This document shows, piece after piece, positions 58,666 through 64,000 of a stretch of DNA of 64,000 bases. Source of the stretch: CAYVQZ01 sp964453435 (GTDB lineage Bacteria > Abyssobacteria > SURF-5); NCBI GenBank assembly GCA_964453435.1, contig CAYVQZ010000012.1:1-64000 (forward strand), read 5' to 3'. A program made the translations under genes and the position numbers. Each line of letters opens with the position of its first letter. Position 1 is the first letter of the stretch. Below the pieces are notes generated by a model that was given only the letters and a program-made list of their open reading frames with translations, had not been told where the DNA came from and made no database searches.

Positions 58666-59577
58666 CTAATCGATGAGGTAAGAGTAAGGGTTAACTAACT
58701 TGTCGTTCAGCCGCACCTCATAATGAAGGTGGGGTCCTGTGCTTCGGCCACTGCTCCCGAGGAAGGCAATCGTGTCTCCCCGCTCAACACGGTCTCCTTT
58801 CTTCACGATCAGCTTTTCATTGTGGCCATATGTGGTGTGGTATCCATAGCCATGGCGGATTTCCACGGTGCGGCCAAGCCCCTCACGCCAGCCGGAGTAG
58901 ACGACTACGCCTTCGGCAGGAGCGATAACAGGCGTCTTTCGCGGGGCCACGATATCTATACCTTCGTGGAATCTTCTTGTCCCGTTGATCGGGTCTCTGC
59001 GGTATCCAAAGCCAGACGATATCCAGGCATCGGGGGAAAGAACCGGATTGATAGAGGGAACATTCGCAAGCCGTTGCTGCTCTTTTTCGAATGTTTCGAG
59101 GATCTCAGTGAAGCTGTCATGGGTTGCCAAGATGGCTTCAAGCAATCCCCCGGGGTCCATGCCGGATACACGGCTCAGAAGCACGGCGGGGGAATGCTCT
59201 GTCGATTCATGCGGCGCAAGGTCGTTCGACTCAGGCCCGCCTCGGCCTCCCGTGGAAATTTCACTGATCGCAGGATGCCGGGGTTTGAGCCCGGCGATGG
59301 CCCGTAATTTCTCTTCGAGAGAGATCAGCTTGATGAGTTCCTTTTTTATGACCCCGAGGTCCTTATCCCGCGCCGCAACCTCGTCCTGAAGTTTTTCCAC
59401 TCGGTGCGCATTACCCTTTTTCCATGCGTGCACCGATGCAAAACAGGAGACAAAACCGGTGAGAAGAAGAAGGGAGAAACCCACTAAACAGAGTTTCAGG
59501 GCGGTTGCCGTAACGTTTATGTTGTAGCCCTGTTCAGAAGTATTTGGAATGATAAGGATGCTCCACTTCTTCTCCAT
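58666..59577 (-). CDS. M23 family peptidase (peptidoglycan DD-endopeptidase-like)
   Basis: 303 aa from the ATG at 59577 (GGGAG upstream). An N-terminal transmembrane helix (~residues 25-45), a coiled coil (~50-90), a linker, then the LytM domain (~205-300). Zinc ligands are visible in RRFHEGIDI and GPHLHYEV, with HGYGYHTTYGH between, so the domain looks catalytically complete. Likely cleaves cell-wall cross-links or activates an amidase from the periplasmic side. Confidence 0.93.
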   Translation of the reverse strand: MEKKWSILIIPNTSEQGYNINVTATALKLCLVGFSLLLLTGFVSCFASVHAWKKGNAHRVEKLQDEVAARDKDLGVIKKELIKLISLEEKLRAIAGLKPRHPAISEISTGGRGGPESNDLAPHESTEHSPAVLLSRVSGMDPGGLLEAILATHDSFTEILETFEKEQQRLANVPSINPVLSPDAWISSGFGYRRDPINGTRRFHEGIDIVAPRKTPVIAPAEGVVVYSGWREGLGRTVEIRHGYGYHTTYGHNEKLIVKKGDRVERGDTIAFLGSSGRSTGPHLHYEVRLNDKLVNPYSYLID

Positions 59578-59780
59578 TTGCGCTCCCACAGCGTCCACCC
59601 CGCAATGACATGACTATCCGACATCAAGGAATCAGCATATAGCGTGCCAAAAAAATAATCTATCAGTGATGGCGATTTGTAACTGTTTTTAAGACAATGA
59701 TTTATAGGATAAAATGCGAGAGGGAACAATATGCTGGCGAGAAAGAGAGAGACGAAAATTGTACCGCCCGAAAGGTTTGT

Positions 59781-60572
59781 TCACATTTTTTGTATTTTGT
59801 GACAAAGTGCGATAAAGTCGAGACACCCCTCAAAGGATCCCGGGCGGAAGACGAAATTCCGGTGAGTTATAGTGCGGCATAAATTCGGGTTGCGAAGCTT
59901 AAGATGCACTCTCATCAAACGGCTCCCCAAATCGAACAGCCATTGTGCTAAAGGAACGGGAAGAAGCTGCGAAATGCCGAAGACATCGGCCCGCATGAAC
60001 CTTCGTACCCATTTCCGGTTCTTTCCCCAGTACTGAAGAAAGAGTTCGTCGCCAAAAACCCCGTATATAGTGACACGGCCAAAAAAGCGCTGCAAAAGGG
60101 TTTGAAATTCATCCGCTGTAAACTCATGGAGATGGTAGGGGTTGTCGCTGACGGTTTCGTCCTTGTTCACTGTCGCAATGAGCGCCGTGCCGGAATCGCC
60201 CAGTACTCTGACAATCTCGGTGAGAAGCTGCGCGGGGTCTCGCAGATGTTCAATCATCTGAAAACACACAACCACGTCGAATGCGCTGTCTCCGAAGTCG
60301 AGCGGGGGGACTTCCATCATGGTAAAGCGGATGTTGTCTTTTGCGTGCCTCTCCCGGGCCAAGCGCAATGCGTGGGGGGAATAATCAACCGCAACGACCG
60401 ACGCAGCTTTTTCTGCGAGAATTGAAGCTCCCAGACCCTCGCCGCATCCGATTTCAAGAACGTCGAGTCCTTCGACGTGTTCCAGGGCTTTGTAATATGC
60501 AGCCAACTGCCTTTCTCTTATTGGCCGCTCGGCGTCTGCGGTCGTTGAGGTTCTCTCGACGGTAAATCTCAT
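59781..60572 (-). CDS. Class I SAM-dependent methyltransferase
   Basis: 263 aa. The SAM motif I is VLEIGCGEGLG (residues ~38-48), with VVAVDYS and FQMIEHLRDP after it, as in UbiE/ubiquinone-type enzymes. The C-terminal third (FLQYWGKNRKWVRRFMRAD ...) is probably the substrate part, rich in aromatic and basic residues, perhaps for a lipid or glycan. A good promoter is just upstream. Substrate unknown. Confidence 0.9.
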   Translation of the reverse strand: MRFTVERTSTTADAERPIRERQLAAYYKALEHVEGLDVLEIGCGEGLGASILAEKAASVVAVDYSPHALRLARERHAKDNIRFTMMEVPPLDFGDSAFDVVVCFQMIEHLRDPAQLLTEIVRVLGDSGTALIATVNKDETVSDNPYHLHEFTADEFQTLLQRFFGRVTIYGVFGDELFLQYWGKNRKWVRRFMRADVFGISQLLPVPLAQWLFDLGSRLMRVHLKLRNPNLCRTITHRNFVFRPGSFEGCLDFIALCHKIQKM

Positions 60573-60622
60573 CGTTGATTTCGGCGGGTCTGGCCTTTCA
60601 TGGGTATTCGTTGTCGGATATC

Positions 60623-60651
60623 AGTATAATCCCCCGTGCGGGTTTGGTCAA
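60623..60651 (-). promoter_or_regulatory. Promoter of the methyltransferase gene
   Basis: Minus strand TTGACC (60651-60646), 17-base spacer, TATACT (60628-60623), 50 bases before the start. Confidence 0.7.
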
Positions 60652-60774
60652 TCATGCCTCAAGAGCGAAAGTTCTGATGCCGGGAATAAATATGTTACAA
60701 TGTCCATACAAGATTGGGGTCAAAACGCCGCGGGAATTCAGAATACTATCGCCCGCTATAAAAAGGGGGAGGAA

Positions 60775-61899
60775 ATGGGGAGCAGCATTGTGTATTTCGG
60801 GGATATGCGCACGAAAAAAGGGGCCAGCCTGCCTGAAAAAATGGAGCGAATGCTGAAAAAACTGGATTTTTTCAACAATATCCGGAAGGGAGAGTTCGTA
60901 GCGATTACCCTCCATTTCGGAGAGCGCGGAAACACTAATTTTGTGCGTCCGCTTTACATTCGCCGTATCGTGAACTTGGTGCGGGACGCAGGGGGTCGGC
61001 CATTCCTTACGGACGCGAATACGCTTTACCGGGGATGCCGCTCAAACGCCGTCGACCACTTGAATCTTGCGATGGAACATGGGTTTAGCTATGCGACCGT
61101 GAATGCGCCCATTATCATCGCAGACGGCTTGCGCGGCAAGGATTATGTCGAGGTAAGCATTGATGGGAAATACTTCAAAAAAGTTAAGATTGCCTCTGCC
61201 GCGTATCACGCTGATTCACTTCTGTCGGTTGCCCATGTCAAGGGGCATGGTCTTTTCGGCTTCGGTGGCGCTATAAAAAATATAGGAATGGGGCTTGGGG
61301 CCCGGAGCGGCAAACAAATGATGCACGCAGACATCAAACCCGACATCATTACAAAAAAATGTGTGGGTTGCGGGCTGTGCGTAAAATGGTGCCCGACGTC
61401 CTCTCTTTCGCTTGCCGAACCGGAGGACCGCGATGTCCCCCTTTCCGTTCTCAACGCGGCAACGTGCATTGGATGCGGCGAGTGCGTGGTCACGTGTCCT
61501 CACGAAGCCATAAAGATAAGTTGGAGCGGCGCCCCGCAGTCGGTTCAGGAAAAGACGGTCGAGTTCGCGTGGGCGATAGCCAATGACAAACAAGGCAAGC
61601 TGGGGGCCCTGAACTTCCTCATGGACATATCTCCCGACTGCGATTGCCTCTCGCGAAGCGATGCATCCATCGTGCCGGATATCGGCATTCTTGCGTCCGA
61701 TGATATCGTGGCCATTGACCGCGCCTCAATCGACCTTATCAATAAAGAGTCGTCGCTTCCCAACACGGTCATTCCCGAGAATCGGCTCTCCGAGCGCGAC
61801 AAGTTCAACGTCGTCCATGGGGTCGACTGGACCCATCAATTTGTCTATGCCGAGAGTATTGGCCTGGGAAAGACAAAATATGATCTGATAACCGAATAG
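60775..61899 (+). CDS. DUF362 domain protein with 2[4Fe-4S] ferredoxin domain
   Basis: 374 aa from the ATG at 60775 (GGGGGAGGAA upstream). The DUF362 domain (~residues 1-195) contains AITLHFGERGNTNFVRP, DANTLYRG and KGHGLFGFGGAIKNIGMGLG. Two ferredoxin motifs follow (CVGCGLCVKWCP at ~200 and CIGCGECVVTCP at ~230), then a ~130-residue tail with DISPDCDCLSRSDASIVPD. Common in strict anaerobes; its reaction is not established. The CDC in the tail may be a further metal site (inference). Confidence 0.92.
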   Translation: MGSSIVYFGDMRTKKGASLPEKMERMLKKLDFFNNIRKGEFVAITLHFGERGNTNFVRPLYIRRIVNLVRDAGGRPFLTDANTLYRGCRSNAVDHLNLAMEHGFSYATVNAPIIIADGLRGKDYVEVSIDGKYFKKVKIASAAYHADSLLSVAHVKGHGLFGFGGAIKNIGMGLGARSGKQMMHADIKPDIITKKCVGCGLCVKWCPTSSLSLAEPEDRDVPLSVLNAATCIGCGECVVTCPHEAIKISWSGAPQSVQEKTVEFAWAIANDKQGKLGALNFLMDISPDCDCLSRSDASIVPDIGILASDDIVAIDRASIDLINKESSLPNTVIPENRLSERDKFNVVHGVDWTHQFVYAESIGLGKTKYDLITE

Positions 61900-62042
61900 G
61901 ATACCCTCCCCGATACGAAGGAGACGCGAGGAAATGCGCGAACCGAAAAATGTGGGGAAAGGTGCATGTGACCACGGGAGCCCATCCGTGATATAATTGA
62001 TCGAGGTAGCAAAGGAGCGTGTGCCGCTCGAAGGAGTTTCTC

Positions 62043-62846
62043 ATGAAAAGGGCAATATTGTGTTTGATCAGTGCGGCGCTTTTGTTTCCTACGGGGGCTG
62101 AGGCTGATGTCGTACTCTTCAAGACCGGCGCGGCCAAAATCGGTATCATTGAAGAGGAGACTCCCTCGACCGTAAAACTTCGTATTCGAGATGTCGTCAT
62201 TGGGATATCTCGTGACAACATCGAGGAAATCGAATACGCGACTCCTGAAGAAAATGAAAATCTTCGCTTCAAATGGGAGGAAGAGAAGCGAGAGGCTGAG
62301 GAAGAACGCGAAAGAAAACGCCGGGCGCTCGAGAAATTTGAGAGGGAACAGCAAGCCAAAGGCCTCATAAACGTGAATGGCGAATGGATCACTCCGATGG
62401 AGGCCGAGAGAAGGCGGCAAAGGAATATAGAGCAGAGAGTTCAGGGTGAAGGCTCCGCCCAGCCAGAGGCGGCAGGCGCGGAGGAAGAAGCGGAAATAGA
62501 GGTCCCGGAAATTGTAGAAGGTCTATCGACCGAGCGGCAAGAAGCGTACATCGAGAGTCTGGAGCGGCAAAAGCAACTGGAGGTCAGTCAAATTCGCACC
62601 GATCCCCAAGGCGCGAGAACTACCATCCTAACCGGAAGGGTCCTGAACAAGAGTGACCGGACAGCCAGGAAAATCTATTTGGAAATAGTGGGATACGACC
62701 AAAACGGCGAGGAAATCGTGTACGAGACCAGCCAGGTCAGCGGCGTTGCCCCAAAGAAATTGGGGCGAATTCATGTCCCGCTTCGTATTGAAAACGAATT
62801 TCTTGATAAAACTGAAATCAGAATTATCGACGCCGAATGGGAATGA
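62043..62846 (+). CDS. Exported coiled-coil protein with C-terminal beta domain
   Basis: 267 aa from the ATG at 62043 (AAGGAG, 7 bases). Signal peptide MKRAILCLISAALLFPTGAEA, then a short SH3-like strand region (DVVLFKTGAAKIGIIEEETPS) of the type that senses or binds in the periplasm. A strongly charged helix (~75-130; EEEKREAEEERERKRRALE), an acidic linker and an FxLYD-like domain (~195-267; LTGRVLNKSDRTARKIYLEI) follow. No catalytic motif. Possibly a cell-envelope structural protein. Confidence 0.85.
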   Translation: MKRAILCLISAALLFPTGAEADVVLFKTGAAKIGIIEEETPSTVKLRIRDVVIGISRDNIEEIEYATPEENENLRFKWEEEKREAEEERERKRRALEKFEREQQAKGLINVNGEWITPMEAERRRQRNIEQRVQGEGSAQPEAAGAEEEAEIEVPEIVEGLSTERQEAYIESLERQKQLEVSQIRTDPQGARTTILTGRVLNKSDRTARKIYLEIVGYDQNGEEIVYETSQVSGVAPKKLGRIHVPLRIENEFLDKTEIRIIDAEWE

Positions 62847-62850
62847 CCCT

Positions 62851-63183
62851 TCACCGTTGACTGCCGGGAATTTTGGTCTGGGAAATGCGCCAGACCGACG
62901 AGAGTCTGTCGTCAAGACCATGCGCGGTTGCGCGTTTTCTCGCTTTCCCCGCCAAAAACTTTTCCGCATGGCGCCCGGCGCCTTCATGAAGTAACAATGT
63001 TGTATCCTCTTGCTGGCGAGAGCGGGCGATAAGCGAAGAGAAAATTATCAGGAGGAGGATAAGGAAGAGACATAGAAAAGCAAGGAGGCTCATCTTAAAA
63101 TCTAACTCTTCGACCTGCCCGGTCGGCTCGGCCAAAACGTCCCGTTCCTCTGCGGTAAGACCGTGATGCTTGTTTTCTCTCAT
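62851..63183 (-). CDS. Small membrane protein, hypothetical
   Basis: 110 aa from the ATG at 63183. The N-terminal 30 residues are hydrophilic (MRENKHHGLTAEERDVLAEP), followed by one strong transmembrane helix (MSLLAFLCLFLILLLIIFSS) and a basic, cytoplasm-like or linker C-terminus (RSRQQEDTT ... KARKRATAHGL). It starts 11 bases after the stop of a 35-codon membrane ORF. The family is not recognised. It ends 4 bases from the convergent neighbour. Confidence 0.65.
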   Translation of the reverse strand: MRENKHHGLTAEERDVLAEPTGQVEELDFKMSLLAFLCLFLILLLIIFSSLIARSRQQEDTTLLLHEGAGRHAEKFLAGKARKRATAHGLDDRLSSVWRISQTKIPGSQR

Positions 63184-63194
63184 CGTTTCTGGCC

Positions 63195-63302
63195 TTACTT
63201 TTCCCGAAGGATTTCCAAAATCAAGAGGACCACGTATGTGGTTGCCCCAACGACAGCCCCTACTAAAAAAATTAGGGCGATTCGTACCAGGTAAAGCTCC
63301 AT
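63195..63302 (-). CDS. 35-residue single-helix membrane protein
   Basis: ATG at 63302 to TAA at 63197-63195. Product is almost entirely one hydrophobic helix (RIALIFLVGAVVGATTYVV) with a charged C-terminus (LEILREK). Small size and helix recall CcmD-like or transport-accessory peptides, but there is no sequence evidence for that. Its only partner is the membrane protein gene directly downstream. A TTGAAA-18-TAGACT promoter can be drawn upstream on this strand. Confidence 0.55.
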   Translation of the reverse strand: MELYLVRIALIFLVGAVVGATTYVVLLILEILREK

Positions 63303-63386
63303 ATTCTTGCCAAGTAATTTGAAGTATATTCGACCGACCGGGCTGTCTTCGCACAGTCTATCACAAATTCCTTAAATTTTTCAATT

Positions 63387-63414
63387 TTGATTCCGCCTTC
63401 TTTTCTGGTACAAT
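63387..63414 (+). promoter_or_regulatory. Possible promoter of the TlpA-like gene
   Basis: TTGATT (63387-63392), 16-base spacer, TACAAT (63409-63414). The match is fair only. Confidence 0.45.
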
Positions 63415-63520
63415 TTGTGGTCGTGAATCTGAAAATTTGAGGAAGAATCATCGGCGTCCGAAGTGTTTCGGAGTCGGTTGTCCATATGCGAGAAGAAAGA
63501 AGGTTCGTAGGGGACCGCAT

Positions 63521-64000
63521 TTGATACAAAAGTTTCCTGTCTGCCTCATAGTCGCCCAGATCATGTTTCTTCCGCTGACCTTGCAGGCGTACGCCGCCGA
63601 AAGTTTCAACATTCCCGATAACGCCAGCGCAAGAACGCTTGACGGGGGAATGGCCAGTCTGTCCGACCACCATGGAAAACTTGTTTTTCTGAATATTTGG
63701 CGGACCGACTGCATAGCCTGTCTCATTGAAATCCCGTTGCTGAATCGCCTGCAGAAGGAATACTCATCTGAAAACTTTACCGTGATCGGGGTTGCGATGG
63801 ACAGGGACAAAGACAGCGCTGTGAAGGATTTGGTTCAAAGAGTACAAATCTCGTACCCCGTATGGTTGGGTTACGGCCAACCGCTGGGCAAGTACCTCAA
63901 CGTTCCCGTATTGCCATTTTTGCTTGCTATCGGCCCCGACGGAAAGGTCATCGGCCACGTTGTCGGCGCATTTCGCACATACGAAGAGGCCGTTGCTGCG
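63521..64000 (+). CDS. TlpA/ResA-like exported thioredoxin-fold protein (3' end missing)
   Basis: Runs off the window after 160 codons. The TTG start at 63521 has GTAGGGG 7 bases upstream and gives a signal peptide (residues ~1-26, ending QAYAA). Thioredoxin fold with LVFLNIWRTDCIACLIEIP: the active site is Cys-Ile-Ala-Cys, and Trp is followed by Arg-Thr-Asp rather than the usual Cys-Gly-Pro-Cys setting. VLPFLLAIGPDGKVIGHVVG includes the cis-Pro. Probably a periplasmic disulfide reductase. A 12-codon ORF (63486-63524) overlaps its start. Confidence 0.85.
   Translation, partial: MIQKFPVCLIVAQIMFLPLTLQAYAAESFNIPDNASARTLDGGMASLSDHHGKLVFLNIWRTDCIACLIEIPLLNRLQKEYSSENFTVIGVAMDRDKDSAVKDLVQRVQISYPVWLGYGQPLGKYLNVPVLPFLLAIGPDGKVIGHVVGAFRTYEEAVAA

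Noticed and set aside
1..64000. CRISPR arrays, prophage or insertion sequences
   Set aside because: No regularly spaced repeats, integrase, transposase or phage structural genes were seen on either strand.

Overview
The window looks like chromosomal DNA of an uncultured, diderm, mainly anaerobic bacterium. Several things point that way: a selA-selB pair for selenocysteine, an oxygen-sensitive glycyl radical enzyme, a molybdopterin oxidoreductase with ferredoxin and radical SAM neighbours, an NrpR-like regulator beside an archaeal-type glutamate synthase, and an unusually dense set of acyl-CoA enzymes each tied to a TetR-type regulator. An arabinose-5-phosphate isomerase of the KpsF/KdsD type implies Kdo and so an outer membrane. 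Several domains (DUF2889, a VWA-FHA protein with a deltaproteobacterial-type C-terminal domain, a HEAT protein resembling those of sulfate reducers, a CFI-box C-terminus) suggest Desulfobacterota or an allied candidate phylum. This is an inference from gene content; no 16S rRNA gene is present.

Layout. 1-5,000: surface or secreted proteins (a PKD/BACON-like fragment, a subtilase with a CFI-box C-terminus, a membrane-anchored coiled-coil protein). 5,300-12,000: a TetR gene followed by a same-strand run of enoyl-CoA hydratase, MmgE/PrpD, CaiB/BaiF CoA-transferase, sirtuin, B12-binding mutase subunit and a PLP racemase/aldolase. 12,000-18,900: minus-strand selB-selA, then coaE, DUF169, PHP and two DUF2889 paralogues. 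19,000-28,800: fatty or aromatic acyl-CoA genes (acyl-CoA dehydrogenase, MaoC hydratase, TetR, DUF35-thiolase pair, amidohydrolase, two tandem acyl-CoA synthetases, HEAT protein). 29,000-36,500: ilvD, flavoprotein, TauE-type exporter, tRNA-Pro, nrpR-like gene divergent from a glutamate synthase gene that carries a small upstream ORF. 36,600-45,300: acyl-CoA dehydrogenase, ferredoxin, radical SAM protein, molybdopterin oxidoreductase, glucan phosphorylase, SDR, GGCT-like protein. 45,500-53,500: hydroxyacyl-CoA dehydrogenase and pckA on the minus strand, then TetR, an intact glycyl radical enzyme and a scrambled second glycyl-radical/activase remnant, and a histidine phosphatase. 53,700-64,000: VWA-FHA protein, kdsD-like isomerase, ABC permease, M23 peptidase, methyltransferase, DUF362-ferredoxin protein, secreted coiled-coil protein, two small membrane proteins and the start of a TlpA-like thioredoxin.

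How the parts fit. Acyl groups could be activated by the two synthetases or the CoA-transferase, oxidised by the dehydrogenases, hydrated by crotonase or MaoC enzymes, and cleaved by the DUF35-thiolase pair. The sirtuin could deacylate synthetases. The B12 subunit suggests a methylmalonyl-CoA branch, and pckA and the phosphorylase link to gluconeogenesis and storage. The most unusual points are the unclassified glycyl radical enzyme with TGAAT-N3-ATTCA palindromes and no intact activase, the degenerate fusion after it, a dispersed palindrome-ended repeat placed in 5' leaders, and the NrpR-like/glutamate synthase control region. No CRISPR array, prophage or insertion sequence was seen.
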